A DNA stretch of 9,235 nt, taken from contig JANYEU010000357.1 in NCBI GenBank assembly GCA_025362915.1, forward strand, positions 1 to 9,235, read 5' to 3'. The notes under the pieces were generated by a model. The model had not been told where the DNA came from and searched no databases. It saw nothing but the letters and a program-made list of their open reading frames with translations. Of the stretch, positions 1 through 6,291 are shown piece by piece (the first letter of the stretch is position 1; every line of letters starts with the position of its first letter). A program made the translations under genes and the position numbers. This DNA comes from Chitinophagaceae bacterium. GTDB taxonomy: Bacteria > Bacteroidota > Bacteroidia > Chitinophagales > Chitinophagaceae.

Positions 1-52
1 CGATTTCAAGATTATACAATAACACATTTGATAACATTTTAAAATTAACAAC

Positions 53-640
53 ATGAAAAAGATTAAGAACTTTCGGGAAACAATTATCAGTGCGGTTTTA
101 CTGCTCCTTTTGATAATGGTAACATCCTTAACCAATGCACAGGTAAAATATGCTACAAAAGATGATTTGAATTTACTGGTAAGTGGTACATCTACTCTGC
201 ACGACTGGGATATGAAAGCCGCAAAAGGAGAATGCGACGCCGTATTTACATTTAATGCCAAAGGGGATATAACCGCACTGACTACCCTTTACCTAACTGT
301 GCCAGCCGAAGCACTAAAAAGCGAACACTCTGGCATGGATAAGAATGCCTACAAAGCATTAAAAACAGATAAGGCACCAACAATCTCCTATAAACTAACG
401 TCTGCTACTGTTATTGGAAATACAATAAAATGTATTGGAAAGCTAAGCATTGCCGGCGCCACCCGTGAGGCGGAACTGATGGCTACCTACAAATTGAATA
501 GCGATAAAAGCATTACCGTAAGCGGAAAGAAAAATATTAGCATGAAAGATTTTAACATGGAACCACCCACTTTTATGATGGGTACTATCAAAACCGGAAA
601 CGACATAGTACTCAAGTTCGATTTGACACTTAGGAAGTAG
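53..640 (+). CDS. YceI-like secreted lipocalin-fold protein (first copy)
   Basis: A 195-aa exported protein of the YceI family, whose members form an extended lipocalin-like barrel that holds a long hydrophobic, often isoprenoid, ligand in the periplasm. Residues 1-29 form a signal peptide: basic MKKIKNFR, a Leu-rich core, and cleavage at TNA|Q. The typical YceI opening SGTSTLHDWDM lies near residues 43-53. The end of the domain, DFNMEPPTFMMG, followed by alternating hydrophobic residues to FDLTLRK, is also as expected. Length fits the family (about 190 aa). The ATG at 53 is preceded by an A/T-rich leader without Shine-Dalgarno, as usual in Bacteroidota. The porin-like gene begins 33 bp after the stop with no terminator visible between, so the two are probably cotranscribed. 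The ligand is unknown. Family call is firm; the role is inferred. Confidence 0.9.
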   Translation: MKKIKNFRETIISAVLLLLLIMVTSLTNAQVKYATKDDLNLLVSGTSTLHDWDMKAAKGECDAVFTFNAKGDITALTTLYLTVPAEALKSEHSGMDKNAYKALKTDKAPTISYKLTSATVIGNTIKCIGKLSIAGATREAELMATYKLNSDKSITVSGKKNISMKDFNMEPPTFMMGTIKTGNDIVLKFDLTLRK

Positions 641-673
641 GCTCTATTTTTTTAACAACAAAAATTAAATGAT

Positions 674-2080
674 ATGAAAAAGACAATCAACAATGTAAGT
701 AGGATTTTAGTAATGATCCTACTTGGAATCGTGCCTCTAGCCATGATGGCACAACACCAGCCCAAAATTGCAAACCTTAGGGCTTATGATCAAACAGGTA
801 TCAATGTTTTTGAAGACACAAAGACCGATACGGTAATATTTGATGGATTGAAAGTAAGGTTTGGTGCCGGGTTTACCCAACAGTTCCAAAACTTGAAAGA
901 CGAAAACCCCAATGCACTGAACAACAATGTGGGTTCTTTTGCAGGCGGCGTATCTACGCCAGGTAACAGGCTAAAAGTGATTACCGCAGGGTTTCAAACC
1001 GCACAGGCAAACCTGAATATGGATGTGCAATTGGCAGATGGTATCCGCTTGAATGTTACCTCTTACCTATCCACAAAACACCATAACGAAACATGGGTGA
1101 AAGGTGGTTATATACAGTTTGATAAACTGCCGTTTAAAGGACAGATATGGAGCGACATCATGAAAGTTACCACAATCAAAGTGGGTCACTTTGAAGTGGA
1201 TTATGGCGATGAACATTATCGCAGAACCGACGGCGGACAAGCATTGTATAATCCATTTATGGAAGGAAATGTAATGGATGAGTATGCAACTGAAATAGGC
1301 GGTGAGGTTTATGTAAAGAAAAATGGTTTGTTTGGAATGTTTGGGGTAACCAATGGTATGATTAAGGGTAATGTAGATTCCCTTTATGCTGCCAGCAACC
1401 CCGATGGCGACCTTCATAAATCACCTTCACTTTTATTGAAAGCAGGTTTTGATAGAAAGATTGCGGATAATGTACGCTTACGTTTGACAGCTTCTTATTA
1501 TGGCAATCAAAGCTGCGGTGGTAATACACTTTTTGGTGGCGACCGTTCAGGATCAAACTATCAGTTTGTGATGGAAGAAAACTCTGTCAATCCAAGTAGC
1601 ACTACCGGTGCGGGTACTCCTTTGGCCTTCTCTGGAAGGTTCAATCCCAACTTTAGTAAAAAGATAAATGCTTTTATGTTTAATGCTTTTGTAAAAACAG
1701 GAGGTTTTGAATTGTTTGGAACGGCAGAAACCTCTTCTGGAAGAACAGCTACTGAAACAGCTACCAGAAATGCCAATCAATATGCGGTAGATGCCGTTTA
1801 TAGGTTTGGTGCCACAGAAAATTTATTCTTAGGGGTGCGCTACAATACTGTTTCTGCCCAGTTGGCAAATAGTAAAAACGGTACAGGTGCTGGACCCATC
1901 GCTTACACAGACAATGTGCAAATAAATAGGGTTGCTTTGGCTGGTGGTTGGTTTGTAACCAAGAATGTATTGATGAAAGCAGAGTATGTAAATCAGGTTT
2001 ATAATAACTTTCCTACTGCCGATTATAGGTCTTCGGGCAAGTTTGATGGATATGTTATAGAAGCTGTTGTTGGGTTTTAG
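674..2080 (+). CDS. Outer-membrane beta-barrel, porin-like protein
   Basis: A 468-aa predicted outer-membrane barrel. Residues 1-26 are a signal peptide (MKKTINNVSR, hydrophobic core, cleavage at MMA|Q). The mature part starts with a short linker, then a first strand FDGLKVRFGAGFTQQF, and continues with many alternating polar/hydrophobic segments separated by Gly/Asn/Asp-rich turns. It ends in VIEAVVGF, with the terminal Phe that outer-membrane barrels use for BAM recognition. There is no N-terminal carboxypeptidase-like domain or TonB box, so it is not a SusC-type receptor. It resembles phosphate-selective porin-like proteins in general layout, but no signature fixes the substrate. It follows the YceI gene closely and ends just before a strong terminator. 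Barrel and export are well supported; transport specificity is not. Confidence 0.8.
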   Translation: MKKTINNVSRILVMILLGIVPLAMMAQHQPKIANLRAYDQTGINVFEDTKTDTVIFDGLKVRFGAGFTQQFQNLKDENPNALNNNVGSFAGGVSTPGNRLKVITAGFQTAQANLNMDVQLADGIRLNVTSYLSTKHHNETWVKGGYIQFDKLPFKGQIWSDIMKVTTIKVGHFEVDYGDEHYRRTDGGQALYNPFMEGNVMDEYATEIGGEVYVKKNGLFGMFGVTNGMIKGNVDSLYAASNPDGDLHKSPSLLLKAGFDRKIADNVRLRLTASYYGNQSCGGNTLFGGDRSGSNYQFVMEENSVNPSSTTGAGTPLAFSGRFNPNFSKKINAFMFNAFVKTGGFELFGTAETSSGRTATETATRNANQYAVDAVYRFGATENLFLGVRYNTVSAQLANSKNGTGAGPIAYTDNVQINRVALAGGWFVTKNVLMKAEYVNQVYNNFPTADYRSSGKFDGYVIEAVVGF

Positions 2081-2104
2081 ATTGGGTTTTTTCATGTGTA
2101 TTGG

Positions 2105-2139
2105 CAGCCGGAATGATTTCTATCGTTCTGGCTGTTTTT
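2105..2139 (+). terminator. Intrinsic terminator after the porin-like gene
   Basis: The arms 2105-2115 (CAGCCGGAATG) and 2124-2134 (CGTTCTGGCTG) form an 11-bp stem with two G-U pairs and an 8-nt loop, followed at once by five T residues. It sits 24 bp past the porin-like stop codon and should end the YceI-porin transcript before the repeat array. Confidence 0.8.
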
Positions 2140-2198
2140 ATTAAAGATATTCTTGGTGGTTTTAGTTTCTTATCATGAATGTTTACTCCAAAACCCAC

Positions 2199-2393
2199 TT
2201 GAACTAACCTTTCGTATGTGCATACGGAGCTTCCGTTCAAGCATACGGAACTTCCGTGCGGGCTTACGAGGTTTTCGTTCAAGCATACGAGAGTTCCGTA
2301 CGGGCATACGGAACCTCCGTAAGCGCTTACGAGGTTTCCGTTCAGTTGAACGGAAGTTCCGTAAGGGCATACGAGACTTCCGTTCAACTGAAC
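2199..2393. repeat. Array of 21-bp dyad-symmetric tandem repeats
   Basis: Eight consecutive units of exactly 21 bp run from 2220 to 2387 (starts at 2220, 2241, 2262, 2283, 2304, 2325, 2346, 2367). A decayed unit lies at 2199-2219 and the beginning of another at 2388-2393. Each unit centres on a 13-bp core related to ACGGAASTTCCGT, which is its own reverse complement around the middle base. The core is perfect at 2245-2257 and 2350-2362. The outer four bases vary between a few types (GCAT, GCTT, TTGA on the left). One unit junction is itself a perfect palindrome (CGTAAGCGCTTACG, 2318-2331). The array is richer in G+C than the surrounding spacer. Because 21 is a multiple of three it stays open in several frames on both strands, giving heptad FR-x-x-I-R ORFs that I regard as spurious. 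It lies between the terminator and the second YceI gene. Function is unknown. Confidence 0.9.
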
Positions 2394-2503
2394 AAATGCC
2401 ATAAAATAGCTTGGGTTGCCTATCTGAAGCGTGTATACTATTTTCCGATTCTACATCAAATCCAAAATACAATCACTGGTTTATTCTATTTTTAGGTCAC
2501 TTT

Positions 2504-3118
2504 ATGCCATCAAAGAGGATTACATATTTTTTACTGCTTTTGATTTTCTGTATGAATCTTATTTCATGGAATGAAAAATCAGGTATGCCCAATAAGATTA
2601 GATGGTTGGTACTAAACGGCGGTACACTGCGGGTAAATGGCAGTACAAACATCAATACATTCAGTTGCATTGTGGCAAATAAAATAGCATCCGATACAAT
2701 TACTTTTATATTGAATAAGGATGGTTCAGCAATAATGGCAGGAAATATCAGCCTTGATATCTTTGGTTTCGATTGCCACAATCCAATGATGACACTTGAT
2801 TTACGAAAGACCTTGAAAGCAAAGGATTATCCAGTAATGAAAATAGATTTTATATCGCTAGATAAAATTCCAGCCTTAAAACCAACGCAAGAACAAATAA
2901 AAGGTTGGGTGAACATTGAATTGGCTGGGGTTACTAAAAAGTACGAAGTGAGTTATAAGGTTTCGATGGACAATAACAAAGTGATTCATTTAATTGGCGA
3001 CAGGAGTGTAAACTTCTCCGATTTCAACATTAACCCTCCCAAAAAACTGGGTGGCATTATTAGGGCAAATGATAATCTGGATGTAGAATTTGGCTTGAAC
3101 TTAAAAGAAATAAAATAA
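2504..3118 (+). CDS. YceI-like exported protein (second, divergent copy)
   Basis: A 204-aa protein with a YceI-like lipocalin fold. I chose the ATG at 2504 because it opens a signal peptide (MPSKRITYF, Leu-rich core, up to about residue 23). The longer frame from 2411 would put an unrelated 31-residue stretch in front. The domain begins at NGGTLRVNGSTNINTFSC, the counterpart of the SGTSTLHDW opening, and ends FSDFNINPPKKLGG followed by alternating hydrophobics to FGLNLKE. That end matches the first YceI gene in pattern (DFNxxPPxxxxGxI) with low identity elsewhere, so the two are old paralogs. Signal peptidase cleavage is less clear than in the first copy, since there is no A|Q site. It is separated from the porin-like gene by a terminator and the 21-bp array, so it probably has its own promoter, which I could not place with confidence. 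Confidence 0.82.
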   Translation: MPSKRITYFLLLLIFCMNLISWNEKSGMPNKIRWLVLNGGTLRVNGSTNINTFSCIVANKIASDTITFILNKDGSAIMAGNISLDIFGFDCHNPMMTLDLRKTLKAKDYPVMKIDFISLDKIPALKPTQEQIKGWVNIELAGVTKKYEVSYKVSMDNNKVIHLIGDRSVNFSDFNINPPKKLGGIIRANDNLDVEFGLNLKEIK

Positions 3119-3134
3119 GCAGCAATGATCCCTC

Positions 3135-3170
3135 TAACGTAAAACGTACAACTCATTACTTATAACGTAT
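3135..3170. repeat. Short ACGTAC-rich repeat between convergent genes
   Basis: This stretch contains AACGTAAAACGTACAAC and ACTTATAACGTAT. The 12-mer AAAACGTACAAC (3141-3152) recurs in reverse complement at 6221-6232, beside the large palindrome of the ABC operon. It fills the 51-bp gap between the convergent second YceI gene and the small membrane protein and touches the latter's stop codon. I read it as a fragment of a dispersed intergenic repeat. It does not fold into a convincing hairpin by itself. Confidence 0.5.
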
Positions 3171-3583
3171 CAAGGATTCATTTTTGAAAAGACTATACCG
3201 CAAACAGTAGCTTGAAAGAATCCATACAATAACCAACTAAATACCATCGCCACCGTTACATCCATGGCACTATAGGTAATCCACATGATGGGAAGTAGGG
3301 CTATAATGGCATATATAAACCCAAATTCCAATGCCCGTAATAAGAAATGCCCTTTTAATAAACTCTTGAATCTGTCCCAAAACCAGGATAAGGCAAGGCT
3401 TAATACAAATGCGTGCAAAAAGAAAAGAATGTCTTTTATTCCATCAGAATTAATGAGCGGATTATTGGCATAAGCATCTATAAATAGTTGTGGCAAGTAT
3501 CTCACTGCCAAAAACAAACCTCCGTAGCTCACTACAAACAATATTACCCCGGCAACCAACCCCGTTAAAATAACCTTTTTCAT
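3170..3583 (-). CDS. Small four-helix inner-membrane protein, unknown function
   Basis: A 137-aa integral membrane protein that I do not recognise. The start is set at the ATG ending at 3583 (MKKVILTGLVAG), which gives a clean first membrane helix. An in-frame ATG 96 bp further upstream would add a polar, Cys-containing leader and is unlikely. Four hydrophobic segments are visible: about residues 4-27, 51-65, 85-103 and 109-132, with a positively charged loop WDRFKSLLKGH after the second. There is no signal peptidase site, no catalytic motif and no transporter signature. The gene is divergent from the nucleotidyltransferase and convergent with the second YceI gene, so it is probably monocistronic. 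A TAnnTTTG match lies 26 bp upstream of the start. Confidence 0.7.
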   Translation of the reverse strand: MKKVILTGLVAGVILFVVSYGGLFLAVRYLPQLFIDAYANNPLINSDGIKDILFFLHAFVLSLALSWFWDRFKSLLKGHFLLRALEFGFIYAIIALLPIMWITYSAMDVTVAMVFSWLLYGFFQATVCGIVFSKMNP

Positions 3584-3609
3584 CTCTTTTATTTTAATAA
3601 AGTAATCCT

Positions 3610-3617
3610 CAAAGTTA
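3610..3617 (-). promoter_or_regulatory. Candidate Bacteroidota -7 promoter element
   Basis: On the minus strand this reads TAACTTTG, a full match to TAnnTTTG, 26 bp upstream of the chosen ATG of the small membrane protein. It implies a 5' leader of about 20 nt and supports the shorter start. I see no good -33 TTG at the usual distance, so the call rests on the -7 box alone. Confidence 0.45.
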
Positions 3618-3830
3618 GTTTTAAATAAGTACGTGCGGGGAGAAGATAAAATAGGGTTGCAACAATAGATTTTACTCAATTGTAATTATACTGGATGGCT
3701 AATTTTTTTAACTGAACAATGAAAAAGGTATCAATGAAAAAGATTTCTTTATTTTCACGCACCCTAAACATCCTTCTACAAAGGAGAAGTGAAACGGTTG
3801 GGGCAAGTCTGTACAATAAATAACACACTG

Positions 3831-4823
3831 ATGAAAGCAATAATACCCGTAGCGGGTGCAGGCACCAAGCTACGTCCCCATACATACACACAGCCAAAAG
3901 CACTAATACCAATTGCTGGTAAAACGATACTTAGTTTTATAGTAGATCAGTTGCACGAAGCCGGCATCAATGAGTTTATATTCATTGTGGGCTATATGGG
4001 CGAAAAGATAAAAGAATATGTTTTGCAGCATTACCCCGATTTGCAAACCCATTTCGTATTCCAGAATGAAAGACAAGGAACCGGTCATGCCATCGATCTG
4101 ACAAAAGATATAGTAGGTCATGATGAAGTATTTATCGCTTTGGGAGATACCATCTGCGAGTACGACATTAAGGAAGTGATGGATAGCCCATATTCAATGC
4201 TGGGTATCAAGAAAGTGGACGACCCCAGGAATTTTGGCGTAGCCACAATAGATGATGCAGGATTCATTGAACAATTGGTAGAAAAACCAGCCATTCCTAA
4301 AAGCAATATGGCGTTGGTAGGTATCTATAAAATAAAGGAAGGAAACATTTTGTACGAGTGTTTACACAGTCTGCTGGAAAGTCATGAAGCAGGCAAAACC
4401 GATTATAACCTTACGGATGCCTTGGATTGTATGATAAAAAAAGGCGTTAAGATGATGCCGTTCAAAGTGAAAAACTGGTTTGATTGTGGCAAAAAGGAAA
4501 CCCTGTTGGAAAGTAGTGCTACCCTGCTTAAAAAATTTGGCGGTAATGTACCAACAGACCATCCTTATAAAGACTGCATCATCATCCCTCCTGTAAGCAT
4601 TGCCGAAGGTTGCGAAATATCTAACTCCATCATTGGCCCGCACGTGGCAATAGGTGCAAACACCACCATAAAACATTCAATAGTAAGGGACAGCATCATT
4701 GGTTCTTATACAACTTTGTTTGAGGTTGTCTTGGATAATTCGCTGATAGGTAGCGATGCCGCCGTAAAAGGTCTTAGCCGTAGCCTAAATATTGGTGATA
4801 ATACCGAGATAGATTTTGGATAG
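3831..4823 (+). CDS. Sugar-phosphate nucleotidyltransferase with left-handed beta-helix tail
   Basis: A 330-aa cytoplasmic enzyme of the NTP_transferase family, which joins a nucleoside triphosphate and a sugar 1-phosphate into an activated NDP-sugar plus pyrophosphate. The ATG at 3831 puts the family's opening strand at residue 1: MKAIIPVAGAGTKLRP, the nucleotide-binding loop, then PKALIPI at 22-28. Further motifs are Q78 with GTGHA at 83-87, the metal-binding LGD at 104-106, NFGVA at 134-138, EKP at 151-153 and W216-x-D218-x-G220. From about residue 250 there are hexapeptide-type repeats (IIPPVSIAEG, IIGPHVAIGA) of a left-handed beta-helix, as in long RmlA/GlmU-like enzymes. A GTG at 3789 would extend the frame by 14 residues but adds nothing conserved. 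No polysaccharide genes adjoin it, so sugar and nucleotide cannot be deduced. It may feed envelope glycan synthesis (inference). Confidence 0.88.
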   Translation: MKAIIPVAGAGTKLRPHTYTQPKALIPIAGKTILSFIVDQLHEAGINEFIFIVGYMGEKIKEYVLQHYPDLQTHFVFQNERQGTGHAIDLTKDIVGHDEVFIALGDTICEYDIKEVMDSPYSMLGIKKVDDPRNFGVATIDDAGFIEQLVEKPAIPKSNMALVGIYKIKEGNILYECLHSLLESHEAGKTDYNLTDALDCMIKKGVKMMPFKVKNWFDCGKKETLLESSATLLKKFGGNVPTDHPYKDCIIIPPVSIAEGCEISNSIIGPHVAIGANTTIKHSIVRDSIIGSYTTLFEVVLDNSLIGSDAAVKGLSRSLNIGDNTEIDFG

Positions 4824-4826
4824 TTT

Positions 4827-4888
4827 CAGTGAATAGTAAGCAGTTATCAGTAACTAGAATTCCACTGGTTACTGATAACTGCTCACTG
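4827..4888. terminator. Long hairpin between convergent genes, likely bidirectional terminator
   Basis: Arms 4839-4854 (AGCAGTTATCAGTAAC) and 4868-4883 (GTTACTGATAACTGCT) are perfectly complementary over 16 bp around a 13-nt loop. Beyond a 7-nt bulge, CAGTG (4827-4831) pairs with CACTG (4884-4888). It occupies almost the whole 66-bp gap between the nucleotidyltransferase stop and the ABC permease stop, so it can end transcription from both sides. T tracts are poor, so the efficiency is uncertain. The CAGTTATCAGTAAC wording resembles dispersed spacer repeats that I recall from Bacteroidota genomes. Confidence 0.6.
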
Positions 4889-4889
4889 T

Positions 4890-6212
4890 TTAATTCTTCC
4901 TCCACGCCCACTTCCACATTTCTTTCCAGGTAGTTTTCTTTCCATACATCAAAATACCAACCCTATATATTTTAGCACTAACCCAAGTGGTACAGAGAAA
5001 ACCGCCAATCAGTAAAGCTATACTCAATGCCAGTTGCCAGTAAGGTACTGTGTTTGGAACGCCAAATGGTATGCGCGCCATCATTACTATGGGCGATGTA
5101 AGCGGAAACAGACTACCAAATACAGCCAAGCCGCAGGTTGGGTCATTGACGGCTTTTGTCATGATGACTATCCCGAAGATAATTGGCATCGTGATAGGCA
5201 ATAATAAACTTTGTGCATCTTGCGGATCTTCATTTACGGCACTGCCTACGGCTGCAAACAAAGAGGAATACAATAGATATCCTCCAATAAAGTAAAATAT
5301 AAAACAACCTACTATCAAAGGGAAGTTTACATCGCTAAGCCCGCCCAAAAAGCTATTCATGGCACCACTATTCTTTACCTCTGCCATGGCATGTGTAGCC
5401 GAACTAAGGGCATGGTTGCTTTCTGCCGCACCCGGAAATAATAAAACCAGACCTACCCTAAGCGAAACAGTAAGCGTGATCCAGATAATAAACTGCACCA
5501 GCCCCACAGCCCCAATGCCGGTAATTTTCCCCATCATTAGTTGAAAAGGTTTTACGCTACTGATGATTACCTCAGCAATTCGGTTTGTTTTTTCCTCCAT
5601 CACGCCGCGCATTACCATGGTGCCATAAATAAAGAGAATGATATAAATTAAAAAGCCGGATACATACCCAACCCCATAGCTTATTCCAGCTTTGGCATCG
5701 TTTTCTTCCTTGCCTTCCACAGTGGCAAACTTTATTTCATTGCCGTGCTGTAAGCTATCCAGTTCCTTTTTATTTATGTTTAAGGAGGTTAAAAGCTTAC
5801 GTTCCTGCAAGGCATTGTCTATTCGTTTCTGAATTTCTCCCCTATTCATCAGCCCCACAGTCTTGCCAGAAACAAAAGAAATGGTATCTCCATTTGAAGC
5901 GTCAAAGTCTTTGGGCACATACACATAGCCATCCAATTCCTTGTTGGCAATCTTATCTTTCAAGGAAATAATGGTCTCGTTTTTTACAAACTCAAACTTT
6001 ATGTCGTCCTTGCTTTCTATCTTACCGCCAAACAAATTTGCATTATCGGCAATGGCAACCTTATAGTTATCTGCCGTTTTTACGGCGAAATAAATGATAA
6101 GCCCATACAATCCAAAAATGACTACGGGCAATAAGATGGTGGTCAATAAAAATGTCTTTTTCTGCACCCGGCTCAGAAATTCGCGTTGTGCTATTATCCA
6201 GATTTTATTCAT
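4890..6212 (-). CDS. ABC-2 type (NatB-like) transporter permease
   Basis: The 440-aa membrane subunit of an ABC exporter, pairing with the ATPase encoded just upstream. The N-terminus MNKIWIIAQREFLSRVQKKTFLL is the usual cytoplasmic lead of this family, followed by a first helix at about residues 22-44. A large extracytoplasmic domain spans about 46-175. Five or so helices follow in the C-terminal half, starting near 180. Between the second and third helices is the family's conserved cytoplasmic stretch GVMEEKTNRIAEVIISSVKP, which contacts the ATPase. A basic, Trp-rich tail (WKEMWKWAWRKN) ends it. NatB of Bacillus exports sodium, but homologs handle other substrates, so the cargo is unknown. 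The 79-bp gap from the ATPase gene is long for one operon and contains a perfect 56-bp palindrome. Confidence 0.88.
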   Translation of the reverse strand: MNKIWIIAQREFLSRVQKKTFLLTTILLPVVIFGLYGLIIYFAVKTADNYKVAIADNANLFGGKIESKDDIKFEFVKNETIISLKDKIANKELDGYVYVPKDFDASNGDTISFVSGKTVGLMNRGEIQKRIDNALQERKLLTSLNINKKELDSLQHGNEIKFATVEGKEENDAKAGISYGVGYVSGFLIYIILFIYGTMVMRGVMEEKTNRIAEVIISSVKPFQLMMGKITGIGAVGLVQFIIWITLTVSLRVGLVLLFPGAAESNHALSSATHAMAEVKNSGAMNSFLGGLSDVNFPLIVGCFIFYFIGGYLLYSSLFAAVGSAVNEDPQDAQSLLLPITMPIIFGIVIMTKAVNDPTCGLAVFGSLFPLTSPIVMMARIPFGVPNTVPYWQLALSIALLIGGFLCTTWVSAKIYRVGILMYGKKTTWKEMWKWAWRKN

Positions 6213-6220
6213 TACTATTA

Positions 6221-6290
6221 GTTGTACGTTTTAAGTTGTACGTTATACGTTGTAAGTTTTACGTAAAACTTACAACGTATAACGTACAAC
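6221..6290. repeat. Perfect 56-bp palindrome plus partial copy inside the ABC operon
   Basis: Bases 6235-6290 are identical to their own reverse complement over all 56 positions, centred on TTTTACGTAAAA. The arms begin GTTGTACGTTATACG and contain ACTTACAACGTATAACG. An adjoining piece, 6221-6234, repeats the outer word as GTTGTACGTTTTAA. The element lies wholly in the gap between ATPase and permease genes, one base past the ATPase stop codon. In RNA it would form a hairpin of up to 28 bp with essentially no loop beyond the minimum. This could reduce permease expression, stabilise the ATPase message, or mark a processing site. It shares AAAACGTACAAC with the element at 3135-3170. Confidence 0.9.
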
Positions 6291-6291
6291 C

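Noticed and set aside
2153..2404. Plus-strand Arg/Phe heptad-repeat protein through the 21-bp array, with a similar reading on the minus strand (2055-2402, 2173-2472).
   Set aside because: Openness follows from a stop-free unit whose length is divisible by three; opposite strands are equally open, no frame has a convincing start, and the frames run into terminator or gene sequence.
2411..2503. Longer N-terminus for the second YceI protein.
   Set aside because: The added 31 residues are not signal-like, while the ATG at 2504 opens a normal signal peptide.
3584..3679. Upstream extension of the small membrane protein.
   Set aside because: It would place a polar Cys-rich leader before the first helix and would cover the TAnnTTTG box at 3610-3617.
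3789..3830. GTG start of the nucleotidyltransferase with AAGGAG at 3781-3786.
   Set aside because: The gap between AAGGAG and GTG is only two bases, and the family begins exactly at the ATG at 3831 with the nucleotide-binding strand.
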